NCBI GenBank assembly: GCA_902555585.1
Contig: CACDSY010000004.1
Span: forward strand, 62,001 to 126,000
Source: an uncultured Pelagibacteraceae bacterium
GTDB taxonomy: Bacteria; Pseudomonadota; Alphaproteobacteria; Pelagibacterales; Pelagibacteraceae
Length of the DNA stretch: 64,000 nucleotides
Direction of reading: 5' to 3'
Positions 52,415-61,239 of this stretch are shown in pieces. Position 1 is the stretch's first letter, and the number at the start of each line of letters is the position of its first letter. The notes beneath the pieces were generated by a model that saw only the letters and a program-made list of their open reading frames with translations, ran no database searches and was not told where the DNA came from. A program made the translations under genes and the position numbers.

Positions 52415-53743
52415 ATGATTAAAAAAATAATAATAACTGTTTGCACGCTTATATTTTTAATTTCAAATATTAGTTACGCAGACATCACTTTTTGGACTAC
52501 AGAGGTTCAGCCAGCTAGAATGGCTAAACAAGAGGCAATGGCTAAAGATTTTGAAGCTAAAACTGGCATCAAAGTTGAAGTTATTCCTGTAGAAGAAAAA
52601 GATTTAGGAACAAGAGCAACTGCAGCAGCAGCAGCGGGTGATCTACCTGATGTAATCTATCATACTTTACAGTATGTATTACCTTGGGCAGAGGCTGGAA
52701 TACTAGATGTTGATGCAAATAATGCAGTTGTAAAAGAACTTGGTAAAAAAACTTTTGCACCAGGTGCCTTAAACATGGCTAAAAAAGGATCAAAAATAGC
52801 AGCTGTGCCAGTTGATGGTTGGACGCAAATGGTCGTTTATAGAAAAGACTTATTTGAAAAAGCAGGACTTGAGCCACCAACAAGTTATGAAAATATAACA
52901 AAGGCAGTTGAAGCACTTTCTGGAGATGGAATGTTTGGTTTTGTTGCTGCAACGAAAACTGATGAAAACTTTATGAGTCAAGTTTTAGAGCATGTTCTTT
53001 TAGCAAATGGAGTAAATGTTGTTAAAAAAGGTGCAATAAGAAAACAAGGTAAAAAGTTAAAAGCTTCTTTAGAGTTTTATAAAGTTATTGCAAATGCAAG
53101 TCCTCCAGGAGAATTATACTGGAAGCAATCAAGAGAATTGTATTTTGCAGGAAAAACACCAATGATAATTTGGTCTCCATTTATTATGGATGAACTAGCT
53201 GGTTTAAGAGATTCAGCTCCGCCAACAATAAATAGTGATCCAACATCTGGGGAGTTAGCTTCAAAAACTGGTTTCATTACAAACTTAAGTGGTCCTAATA
53301 ATAAAAAAGGGGCTGCATGGGCTGATGTAAGATACTTTGGAATAACAGCAGATGCTGATACAGAAGAAGCAAGTGCATTTATCAAATACTCAATGGATGA
53401 AGGTTACACCAAGACACTTTCAATCGCACCAGAAGGTAAATTTCCTGTTAGAAGAGGAAACTCGAGCGATCCTGAGGCGTTTACAAAAGCATGGAGTAAA
53501 TTACCTGTTGGAGTTGATAGAAAAGCACCTTTATCAGACTTATATTCAGAGGATGTTATAAATAATATTGTTGCTGGATTAGATAAAGCTCAAAGATGGG
53601 GTGTAAAAGAAGGTGAACTCTCTAGAGCTTCTAAAATTATTAATAACAAGTTTATTAATAGAATAACTAGACTTTATGTTGATGGACAGATTGATATTGA
53701 TCAAGCAGTAGATATGATCAATCAAAAACTCTCTCAATTTTAA
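52415..53743 (+). CDS. ABC transporter substrate-binding protein, family 1 (sugar / glycoside type)
   Basis: The 442-residue protein has a signal peptide (MIKKIIITVCTLIFLISNISYA) and the family-1 carbohydrate-binding pattern. It begins with ITFWTTEVQPARMAKQEAMAKDFEAKTGIKVEVIPVEEKD, has AAAGDLPDVIYHTLQYVLPWAEAG, then AVPVDGWTQMVVYRKDLFEKAGLEPPTSYE. It delivers oligosaccharides, glycosides or glycerol-phosphate compounds to MalFG-like permeases. A good candidate promoter and a purine-rich ribosome-binding site precede it. After its stop a perfect 16-base-pair hairpin leads into the first permease gene. The downstream glycosidase suggests a glycoside ligand. Confidence 0.87.
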   Translation: MIKKIIITVCTLIFLISNISYADITFWTTEVQPARMAKQEAMAKDFEAKTGIKVEVIPVEEKDLGTRATAAAAAGDLPDVIYHTLQYVLPWAEAGILDVDANNAVVKELGKKTFAPGALNMAKKGSKIAAVPVDGWTQMVVYRKDLFEKAGLEPPTSYENITKAVEALSGDGMFGFVAATKTDENFMSQVLEHVLLANGVNVVKKGAIRKQGKKLKASLEFYKVIANASPPGELYWKQSRELYFAGKTPMIIWSPFIMDELAGLRDSAPPTINSDPTSGELASKTGFITNLSGPNNKKGAAWADVRYFGITADADTEEASAFIKYSMDEGYTKTLSIAPEGKFPVRRGNSSDPEAFTKAWSKLPVGVDRKAPLSDLYSEDVINNIVAGLDKAQRWGVKEGELSRASKIINNKFINRITRLYVDGQIDIDQAVDMINQKLSQF

Positions 53744-53761
53744 TCTAATAATTTAAATTTA

Positions 53762-53797
53762 AATAAAAGCGGATAATATGTATTATCCGCTTTTATT
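53762..53797 (+). promoter_or_regulatory. Perfect 16-base-pair hairpin abutting the permease start codon
   Basis: AATAAAAGCGGATAAT, a four-base loop ATGT, and ATTATCCGCTTTTATT form an uninterrupted 16-base-pair stem. Its last base is directly followed by the ATG of the permease gene at 53798, and the stem occupies the entire ribosome-binding region, in which no Shine-Dalgarno sequence is visible. It could stop most transcripts, protect the binding-protein mRNA, or repress permease translation. Confidence 0.75.
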
Positions 53798-55057
53798 ATG
53801 AGTGATACACTTTCAAAAATAGAAAAAAGAACTGCATATATATTAATATTACCTGCAGTTTTCCTTGTTTTTTCAATTATCTTATTTCCAATATTTGCAA
53901 ATGTATGGATAAGTTTTAAAGAGGTTGGATTAAAAGATATAAGGATCCCTGAACCTAGAGCAAAAAAAATTGTTAAATCCATCAAAGATAATCCAGATCA
54001 ATTAAAGGTTATTTATAAACTTAGAAATAGTTCATTAATTTTAGAAATAAGGGACGTTAAACTTCAAGATAAATTACCTAAGAATATTAAGCCAATAAAT
54101 TTAGATGAAAGATGCAGGGTTAAATCAAATAAAATTTATTGTGATTTTGGAAATTGGGAGGCTAAATACAAGGAAAATTTTCAAATATTATTAAAGAGTT
54201 CTGATGGCAAACAAATAAACAAAAAAGAATTAAAAACTATTAAACCAAAATTAACAGGTAAATCAGATAATATTTTATTAAATACTAATTTTACATTAAA
54301 GAATTTTAAAAAGGTATTTTTTCAAAATGAATTTTTTGATTTATTATCAACTACTTTTTACTATACTTTTTTTGGCACAATCGGTTCGATTGTATTTGGA
54401 ATACTCACTGCTCAACTTGTGAACCAGAAGTTTTTTGGAAGAACATTTATGAGAAGTGTTTTACTTTTTCCATACGTGGGCCCTGTTGTTGCTCTAGCCT
54501 ATACTTGGGAGTTATTATTAGATCCTTACAGTGGAACTTTAAATAATCTATTGATGAATTTTCAAGTCATACAAGAGCCCTTAAATTTATTGGGTCAAAA
54601 ATATTTAACGATAAATTTTTTTGGTTTTGATCTTAAATTACGATTAGCATTAACAACTGTAATTATTTTTGAAATTTGGAGATACTTTCCATTAGCTTTC
54701 TTATTTATATTAGCTCGACTTCAAGCAGTACCTAAAGAATTATATGAGGCAGCGGAAGTGGATGGTGCTGGTCCTTTACAAAAATTTATTAGTATCACTC
54801 TTCCACAAATAACAGCTGTGATATCTATTCTCTTTATGATTAGGTTTATTTGGAACTTTAATAAATTCGAGGATATTTTTTTATTAACAGGAGGTGCATC
54901 TGGAACTAGAACTTTGCCAATAAATGTTTATGAGCAAGGATTTACTATTTCCGATATTGGTATGGGGTCAGCAGTATCAATTGTAATAGTTGCTTTACTG
55001 CTATTATTTATGTTCGTTTACTTTAAATTAATAGGTAAGAGGGCCGATGAAAACTAA
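53798..55057 (+). CDS. ABC transporter permease, MalF/UgpA-like with periplasmic insertion
   Basis: The 419-residue protein has a first membrane helix at about residues 13-36, then about 130 polar residues (IPEPRAKKIVKSIK through NFTLKNFKK), then five more helices from about residue 185. The EAA loop ALQAVPKELYEAAEVDGAGPLQKFISITLPQ region lies near 310. The usual length is about 290-320, so an extra periplasmic domain of about 100 residues sits between helices 1 and 2. In E. coli MalF a comparable domain lies between helices 3 and 4. No frameshift is visible. The start codon follows the hairpin directly. It pairs with the next permease. Confidence 0.85.
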   Translation: MSDTLSKIEKRTAYILILPAVFLVFSIILFPIFANVWISFKEVGLKDIRIPEPRAKKIVKSIKDNPDQLKVIYKLRNSSLILEIRDVKLQDKLPKNIKPINLDERCRVKSNKIYCDFGNWEAKYKENFQILLKSSDGKQINKKELKTIKPKLTGKSDNILLNTNFTLKNFKKVFFQNEFFDLLSTTFYYTFFGTIGSIVFGILTAQLVNQKFFGRTFMRSVLLFPYVGPVVALAYTWELLLDPYSGTLNNLLMNFQVIQEPLNLLGQKYLTINFFGFDLKLRLALTTVIIFEIWRYFPLAFLFILARLQAVPKELYEAAEVDGAGPLQKFISITLPQITAVISILFMIRFIWNFNKFEDIFLLTGGASGTRTLPINVYEQGFTISDIGMGSAVSIVIVALLLLFMFVYFKLIGKRADEN

Positions 55058-56240
55058 AAATTTAATATACTACGCATTAATATCCTCTATATTTTTGTTT
55101 TCTTTGGTCTCTATTTGGAAAATTTTAGTAACTTTGCAAGGAGTTGAGTTAAAAAATTTTAATTTTGAAATAATTATTACTTTAGGTATCACTATTAGTC
55201 TTTTAAATTTAATTATAGGTGAAAAGTTAAATTATTTAATAAAATCAACTTTATTTGCCTTTATATTTACCTTTGTAGATGGATACATAGTTCAGGTAAT
55301 GCCCGTTTGGTATAATATTGGAATATTTGCAATATTGATATTTTTCACATTAAAAATTAATAAATATAGTCAAAAATATTTAGCATCTGAGCATTCATCA
55401 CAAATAGTAATATTTGATTTTTTAACTCTCTTTGGAATTGTTTTATTCTCATTTGTCATTTTATTTCCATTTTATATGATGTTGATAACAAGCTTTAAAA
55501 CTCAAGCTGCTTTGCTAATTAATCCTTTAGATTTTAGTATAAATTTTAAGCAAGATTTTAAAGAATTATTTAAGTCATACTTTGTGATATTTGATACTTA
55601 CAAATTTGGTAGATATATACTAATAAGTACATTTGTTTCAGTTGGGACAGTGATAGTTACTTTACTATTCGCAATACCAGCTGCTTATGCTGTAGCAAGG
55701 TTAAACTTCTTTGGAAAAAACTTTCTCTCGACTTCAATTTTAATTATTTATATGTTTCCTGCTATAGTATTAGTTATTCCTTTGTATACTGTTTTTAGTC
55801 AACTAGGTTTAAGAAACTCGGTAGGTGGTTTATTAATTGTTTATACAGCAACTACTTTGCCAGTTGCAATTTACATGTTACAAGGTTATTTTAAAAGTAT
55901 TCCTAAAGAACTAGAAGAAGCAGCAATCATGGACAAATTAAATTGGTTTGGCATAATTATAAAAATAATTTTACCATTAAGCATACCTGCAATCTCTTCA
56001 GTTGCTTTATACGTCTTTATGATTGCGTGGAATGAGTTTTTATTTTCTTTGATGTTCTTGGATAATCCAAACTCATTTACCTTATCAAGGGCAATACAAT
56101 ATCTAAGTGGTGATGCCGAAACACCAAGACAATATTTAATGGCTGGGTCAGTAATTGTTACAATTCCTGTTTTGTTAATTTTTGTATACTTTGAAAAATA
56201 TTTAGTGAGCGGTCTTACTGCAGGAAGTGTAAAGGGTTAA
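55047..56240 (+). CDS. ABC transporter permease, MalG-like with extra N-terminal membrane region
   Basis: The 397-residue protein overlaps the previous gene by 11 bases. The C-terminal 270 residues are a normal MalG-type permease (FPFYMMLITSFKT, IPAAYAVARLNFFGKNF, the EAA loop GYFKSIPKELEEAAIMDKLNWFGIIIKIILP). About 120 residues in front of it contain four additional hydrophobic segments (for example LIYYALISSIFLFSLVSIW and IGIFAILIFFTLKI). Ordinary MalG proteins are about 280-300 long. The extension could anchor or regulate the complex. No ATPase gene follows, so a shared MsmK/UgpC-type ATPase from elsewhere must power this importer. Confidence 0.83.
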   Translation: MKTKNLIYYALISSIFLFSLVSIWKILVTLQGVELKNFNFEIIITLGITISLLNLIIGEKLNYLIKSTLFAFIFTFVDGYIVQVMPVWYNIGIFAILIFFTLKINKYSQKYLASEHSSQIVIFDFLTLFGIVLFSFVILFPFYMMLITSFKTQAALLINPLDFSINFKQDFKELFKSYFVIFDTYKFGRYILISTFVSVGTVIVTLLFAIPAAYAVARLNFFGKNFLSTSILIIYMFPAIVLVIPLYTVFSQLGLRNSVGGLLIVYTATTLPVAIYMLQGYFKSIPKELEEAAIMDKLNWFGIIIKIILPLSIPAISSVALYVFMIAWNEFLFSLMFLDNPNSFTLSRAIQYLSGDAETPRQYLMAGSVIVTIPVLLIFVYFEKYLVSGLTAGSVKG

Positions 56241-57508
56241 TGGAAGACTTTGTTAAATCAGCCAAGAAAGTTTTATTAGGCAATAAAAAAAAAGGCTATA
56301 CATTACCAACCAATAACAAATTGTACCCAGCTCAATGGAATTGGGATTCAGGTTTCATTGCTCTAGGATATTCGCATTTTAAAATCAAATATGCTCTGGA
56401 TGAAATAAAGACATTAATAAGAGGTCAATGGAAAGATGGAATGATACCCCATATTTTGTTTCACGATTTAAATACCAATTATTATCCAAACCATTCTGTT
56501 TGGGCTTGTGGAAATAAAATACATTCATCTGGTATTACGCAACCACCAATCCTTGCAATAATTTTAAAACTAATTTTGGATAAAAAAAAAATTAATAATA
56601 AAGACAAAGCTGAATTTAAAAAAATAGCTAAGGGAATATTAAAATACCACAAATGGTTAATTAAATTTAGAGACCCAAATAATACAGGATTGGTTTCAAT
56701 TTTGCACCCTTGGGAAAGTGGCTACGATAATTCACCATTGTGGGATGAGCCTATGAGCAAAGTAAAAGTCCCAAAAAACCTAAAATATAAAAGGGGAGAC
56801 AACAAGGTTGTTAATCCTGAATATAGGCCATTAGATGTCGATTATGATAGATACGTAACTATCAAAAATCATTTGAGAAAAAACAATTATAATCCAAAAA
56901 AAATTTATAGAGCGTCGTTATTCAATGTAGTTGATGTTGGTTTTAACTCTATATTTTTACGAGCAAATAAAGATCTTCTTAAATTATTAAATATATTCAA
57001 TTTGCAAAGTACCGAATTAGAGTCTTATATATCAAAATCTGAAAATAAAATTGTAAAATTATTTAATCAGAAAAAAAATATATTTTTTAACATCGATTTA
57101 AAAAATAAAAAAATAATAAACATTCCATCAATTACTCATTATTTTATTTTATTTGCAGATTTAAAAGACAAAGTATTAAATAATAAAATTATTAAAAACT
57201 TAAAAAAACATAGTTCTAAAGAAAAATATTTATTATCAAGTGTAAAATCAAATCACCAAAAATTTGAAGAGAAAAGATATTGGAGAGGCCCAGTATGGAT
57301 TAATTGTAATTGGATAATATATCAAGGATTAAAAAATAAAAATATTAAATTTGCCAAACAAATAAAAAGAAAAACTATTAATTTAGTTAAACAAAAAGGG
57401 TTTAATGAATACTTTAGCTGTAAAACCGGTAAAGGGTTTGGTGCAACAAATTTTTCTTGGACTGCCGCATTATTTTTAGACTTAATACTTGAAAATAAAA
57501 ATGACTAA
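56240..57508 (+). CDS. GH63-like glycoside hydrolase (mannosyl/glucosylglycerate hydrolase type)
   Basis: The 422-residue protein shows the alpha/alpha-barrel pattern of GH63: LYPAQWNWDSGFIALG (residues 29-43), RGQWKDGMIPHILFHD (61-76), SSGITQPPILA (96-106), HPWESGYDNSPLWDEPM with a likely catalytic Asp163, and the C-terminal KRYWRGPVWINCNW with a nearby Glu. Bacterial enzymes with these motifs hydrolyse mannosylglycerate or glucosylglycerate, compatible solutes of marine microbes. No signal peptide is visible, so it acts on an imported substrate in the cytoplasm. The ATG overlaps the permease stop by one base. The exact glycoside is unknown. Confidence 0.75.
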   Translation: MEDFVKSAKKVLLGNKKKGYTLPTNNKLYPAQWNWDSGFIALGYSHFKIKYALDEIKTLIRGQWKDGMIPHILFHDLNTNYYPNHSVWACGNKIHSSGITQPPILAIILKLILDKKKINNKDKAEFKKIAKGILKYHKWLIKFRDPNNTGLVSILHPWESGYDNSPLWDEPMSKVKVPKNLKYKRGDNKVVNPEYRPLDVDYDRYVTIKNHLRKNNYNPKKIYRASLFNVVDVGFNSIFLRANKDLLKLLNIFNLQSTELESYISKSENKIVKLFNQKKNIFFNIDLKNKKIINIPSITHYFILFADLKDKVLNNKIIKNLKKHSSKEKYLLSSVKSNHQKFEEKRYWRGPVWINCNWIIYQGLKNKNIKFAKQIKRKTINLVKQKGFNEYFSCKTGKGFGATNFSWTAALFLDLILENKND

Positions 57509-58658
57509 TTACAATTGGAATTACCCCACAACTGTTTGGGTAGGGAAAGATAGAGCTAAGGATCTAGAAAAGGCTTGTGTTGAAATTAAAACTTTAAAAC
57601 CATTATTAGTAACAGATAAAGACTTAATCAATTTAGAATTTATAAAAGATTTAGTAAATGATTTAGAAAAGAAATTTAAATTATCTACTTTTTTTAATTT
57701 CTCAGGAAACCCAACAGGAGAGAATGTCGATGAAGGTGTTGAAATTTTCAAAAAAAATAGTTGCGATAGTGTAGTAGCTATTGGAGGTGGAAGTGCATTA
57801 GACGTCGGCAAAGCCATAGCTTTTATGTCAGGACAATCAAGACCTATTTGGGATTTTGAGGATATTGGTGATTATTGGAAAAGGGCGGATGAAAAAAATA
57901 TCTGTCCAATAATTGCAATTCCAACAACTGCTGGAACTGGTTCAGAAACTGGCAGAGCATCAGCAATAATAAATTCCAAAACTGGAATAAAAAAAATAAT
58001 TTTCCACCCAAAATTTTTACCATCTATTGTCATATTAGACCCAGTTCTTACTAAAGAACTTTCTCCCCGTTTAACAGGAGCTACAGGAATGGACGCATTA
58101 GCACATAATTTAGAGGCATTTTGTGCTCCTGGTTTCCACCCAATGGCTGATGGAATAGCGATTGAGGGTATGAGGTTGATAAAAAAATCTCTTTTAAAAG
58201 CTGTAAAGAATGGAAGTGATTTAGATGCCAGATCTGATTTGTTAGCTGCAGCAAGTATGGGATCTACTGCATTTCAAAAAGGCTTAGGTGCTATTCATTC
58301 ACTAAGTCATCCACTTAATGCACAATTTAATCTTCATCACGGGTTGTCTAATGCAATATTTATGCCATATGTTTTAAGTTTTAATAAAGAAGATATTGAG
58401 GAAAGAATTATTTCTATTTGTGATTACCTTAACTTAAGTAAAAGTTTTGATGCTTTTCTTGAATGGATACTAGAGCTACGAAAAGAATTAAATATTCCAC
58501 ATAAACTGTCAGATGTAATAGAAACAAATAAAATGAACTTAGATGATTTGTCGAAGATGGCTCTTGATGATCCATCAACATCTTCAAATCCAAAAAAATT
58601 GACTAAAAATGATATGAAAGTTATGTATGAGCATAGTATTTCAGGTAAATTATTTTGA
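57501..58658 (+). CDS. Iron-containing alcohol dehydrogenase
   Basis: I take the ATG at 57501 as the start (385 residues); a TTG 12 bases upstream is less likely. Family III motifs are clear: VVAIGGGSALDVGKAIAFMSG (about 93-113), AIPTTAGTGSETGRASAI (about 140-157), and the metal-binding GATGMDALAHNLEAF and HSLSHPLNAQFNLHHGLSNAI, which provide Asp and His ligands. Such enzymes oxidise or reduce small alcohols, glycerol, lactaldehyde or hydroxy acids with NAD(P). It overlaps the glycosidase gene by eight bases, so it probably acts on a cleavage product of the imported glycoside. The substrate is not determined. Confidence 0.85.
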   Translation: MTNYNWNYPTTVWVGKDRAKDLEKACVEIKTLKPLLVTDKDLINLEFIKDLVNDLEKKFKLSTFFNFSGNPTGENVDEGVEIFKKNSCDSVVAIGGGSALDVGKAIAFMSGQSRPIWDFEDIGDYWKRADEKNICPIIAIPTTAGTGSETGRASAIINSKTGIKKIIFHPKFLPSIVILDPVLTKELSPRLTGATGMDALAHNLEAFCAPGFHPMADGIAIEGMRLIKKSLLKAVKNGSDLDARSDLLAAASMGSTAFQKGLGAIHSLSHPLNAQFNLHHGLSNAIFMPYVLSFNKEDIEERIISICDYLNLSKSFDAFLEWILELRKELNIPHKLSDVIETNKMNLDDLSKMALDDPSTSSNPKKLTKNDMKVMYEHSISGKLF

Positions 58659-59443
58659 TGAAAAAAATATTAATAGTTGAGGGAAATTTAAGAGAAGAGA
58701 ATCAGAGTTTTACTGATGGTGGGATTAAAACACATACAGAAAGTCTAAAAGATAGCATTGCCTATTTTACTGATAAAATTGAAATAGATGTTGTAAATCC
58801 CTCATCCGATAAAAATATATCTGACAAAGTAACAGATCTCGATAAATATCATGGACTTATATGGGGAGGAAGTAGTCTAAATATTTATAATGACACCATT
58901 GAAATAAGAAGACAGATCGAATTTATGAGAGAGTGTCAAAAAAAAATTAAAAAAATATTAGCTATTTGCTGGGGACTCCAGGTTGCGGTTACAGTAGCAG
59001 GAGGGCAAGTAAAAAGATGCACAAACGGATCTCACAGAGGCATAGCGCTTAATATTGAAATAAATAATGATGGATTGCAACATCCAATATATAAAAATAA
59101 AGGTAAAATTTTTAATACACCCGCTTTTAATTTTGATGAAGTTACAAAATTGCCAAAAAATTCAAAATTGCTAGCCTCAAATCCTATAAATAAAGTTATG
59201 GGAGTAAATTTTCAGTCTGCAGCAAGTGATATATGGGGTATTCAATATCATCCTGAAATTACTTATGATAAAATGATAAGCCTTATACATTTCAGAAAAG
59301 AACGTCTTTTAAACAATAATGCTTTTGTTGATGAACAAGAGATAAATAATCATGTAAGAATGATTGCTGAAGAAAATAAGATTACAAATAAAGATCTTAG
59401 AATGCGTGAACTTGAAAACTGGCTTAATTATCTTTTAAAATAG
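58658..59443 (+). CDS. Class I glutamine-amidotransferase-like protein
   Basis: The 261-residue protein starts at the ATG that overlaps the previous stop (TGATG). It has the nucleophile elbow [10 protein letters not shown] (Cys near 109), HRGIALNI and [11 protein letters not shown] with the His and Glu of the triad, as in GuaA-type and gamma-glutamyl hydrolase-type domains. No synthetase partner is attached. Stand-alone members hydrolyse gamma-glutamyl amides or act as subunits of other enzymes. It lies at the end of the osmolyte operon, and its final nine bases overlap the convergent fhs gene. A gamma-glutamyl or amide substrate is a guess. Confidence 0.75.
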   Translation: MKKILIVEGNLREENQSFTDGGIKTHTESLKDSIAYFTDKIEIDVVNPSSDKNISDKVTDLDKYHGLIWGGSSLNIYNDTIEIRRQIEFMRECQKKIKKILAICWGLQVAVTVAGGQVKRCTNGSHRGIALNIEINNDGLQHPIYKNKGKIFNTPAFNFDEVTKLPKNSKLLASNPINKVMGVNFQSAASDIWGIQYHPEITYDKMISLIHFRKERLLNNNAFVDEQEINNHVRMIAEENKITNKDLRMRELENWLNYLLK

Positions 59444-61111
59444 ACCCTCTGTTTCACCTTTTTTATTAATACGAATTGAGTCAGCCGCTGGTACTTTTGG
59501 TAATCCTGGCATTGTCATTATTGCACCGCATACAACAACGATGAATTCTGCTCCTGATGATAGTCTTACTTCTCTTATTGGTAATACATGACCTGAAGGT
59601 GCTCCCTTTAGATTTGGATCAGTGGAAAAACTATATTGAGTTTTTGCAATACAAATTGGTAATGATTGATAACCTCTTTCTTCAAAAGCTTTTAATTGAT
59701 CTCTTATTTTAGTATCTGCAACTACTTCGCTTGCTCTATAAAGTTCCTTCGCGATTGTTTCTATTTTTTTAAATAATGAAGTTTTATCATCATATAAAAA
59801 TTTAAAATTACTATCTTTTTCACATTGTTTAACTACATCATTTGCTAAATCTATTGCACCTTCTCCACCTTTTTCCCAATGCTTTGATATAGAGGCTTTA
59901 ATATCCTTTTGTTCACAAAACTTTGTAACTTCATCAATTTCTTTATCAGTATCTAAAACAAAGTGGTTTATAGCTACTGTTACAGGTAAACCAAATTTTT
60001 GAATATTTTCTATATGTCTTTCTAAATTAACCAGCCCCTTTTTAACTGCATCGACATTTTCATTTTTTAATTCGTCTTTTTTTACTCCTCCATGCATCTT
60101 CAGCGCTCTTATAGTTGCAACAATCACAACACAACTTGGTTTTAATCCTGATTTTCTACATTTAATATCTAGAAATTTTTCTGCACCTAGGTCAGCACCA
60201 AATCCAGCTTCTGTTACTACATAATCAGAAAGTTTTAATGCTGTTTTAGTTGCTAAAACAGAATTACATCCATGAGCAATATTTGCAAATGGTCCACCAT
60301 GAATGATTGCAGGATTGTTTTCCAGAGTTTGTGTTACGTTCGGTCTAATAGCATCTTTTAACAATACAGTCATTGGACCGTGTGCATTTAAATCTTTTGC
60401 ATATATCGGTTTTTTATCTCTAGTATAAGCAACAGTAATATTACCGATTCTATTTTCAAGATCATGCAAATCATTTGATAGACAAAAGATTGCCATTATT
60501 TCTGAAGCAACTGTAATATCAAAGCCATCTTCTCTCGGAAATCCATTTGCAACACCTCCAAGATTTATATTTATAGATCTCAAAGCTCGATCATTCATAT
60601 CGAGAACTCTTTTCCAAACTATTCGTCTAACATCTATGTTTAATTTGTTTCCCCAATATATATGGTTATCTAATAATGCAGATAAAAGATTATGTGCAGA
60701 TGTGATTGCATGAAAATCTCCTGTAAAGTGTAAATTAATTTGTTCCATTGGAACTACTTGAGCATATCCACCACCAGCAGCTCCACCCTTCATTCCAAAA
60801 GAGGGACCGAGACTTGGTTCTCTTAAACAAACAATAGATTTTTTACCTATTTTATTTAGTCCATCTGACAATCCTACAGAGGTTGTTGTCTTTCCTTCTC
60901 CTGCTGGTGTAGGCGTAATTGCAGTTACTAATATTAATTTCCCATCCTTTTTTTCTTTAAATTTTTCAAGGTATTCAAGTTTGATTTTAGCTATATACCT
61001 ACTTATTGGACTATATGCCTCAGCTTTATCAGGCACCCCCACGCCATCCAAAATCTCTTGGATAGGTTTCATTTTTGCTTCACGAGCTATTTGGATATCT
61101 GATTTCGACAT
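59435..61111 (-). CDS. fhs: Formate-tetrahydrofolate ligase
   Basis: The 558-residue protein is a full-length Fhs: the ATP loop [20 protein letters not shown] (about residues 66-85), [53 protein letters not shown] and [21 protein letters not shown]. It joins formate to tetrahydrofolate with ATP, or runs in reverse to gain ATP when C1 units are oxidised. Several enzymes in this window (DmdA, Tdm, SoxBDA-type) put methyl carbon onto tetrahydrofolate, so Fhs is a natural partner. It is divergent from the soxB operon across 128 bases. Confidence 0.97.
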   Translation of the reverse strand: MSKSDIQIAREAKMKPIQEILDGVGVPDKAEAYSPISRYIAKIKLEYLEKFKEKKDGKLILVTAITPTPAGEGKTTTSVGLSDGLNKIGKKSIVCLREPSLGPSFGMKGGAAGGGYAQVVPMEQINLHFTGDFHAITSAHNLLSALLDNHIYWGNKLNIDVRRIVWKRVLDMNDRALRSININLGGVANGFPREDGFDITVASEIMAIFCLSNDLHDLENRIGNITVAYTRDKKPIYAKDLNAHGPMTVLLKDAIRPNVTQTLENNPAIIHGGPFANIAHGCNSVLATKTALKLSDYVVTEAGFGADLGAEKFLDIKCRKSGLKPSCVVIVATIRALKMHGGVKKDELKNENVDAVKKGLVNLERHIENIQKFGLPVTVAINHFVLDTDKEIDEVTKFCEQKDIKASISKHWEKGGEGAIDLANDVVKQCEKDSNFKFLYDDKTSLFKKIETIAKELYRASEVVADTKIRDQLKAFEERGYQSLPICIAKTQYSFSTDPNLKGAPSGHVLPIREVRLSSGAEFIVVVCGAIMTMPGLPKVPAADSIRINKKGETEGLF

Positions 61112-61163
61112 TTAGTTTAAAATTTATAATTGTTTAATGTGCAAAATGTCTATACTTTTTTGG

Positions 61164-61192
61164 TTGGATTTTAAACATCTAAAAAATATATA
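61164..61192 (+). promoter_or_regulatory. Candidate promoter of the soxBDA operon
   Basis: TTGGAT at 61164-61169 and TATATA at 61187-61192 are 17 bases apart; each matches four of six consensus bases. The predicted start of transcription is about 40 bases before the soxB ATG at 61240, and no clear Shine-Dalgarno sequence stands in front of that ATG. Confidence 0.4.
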
Positions 61193-61239
61193 TAAAAAAA
61201 ATAAGAAAAAATTTATGTTTAATTGGATAAAATTGAAAA

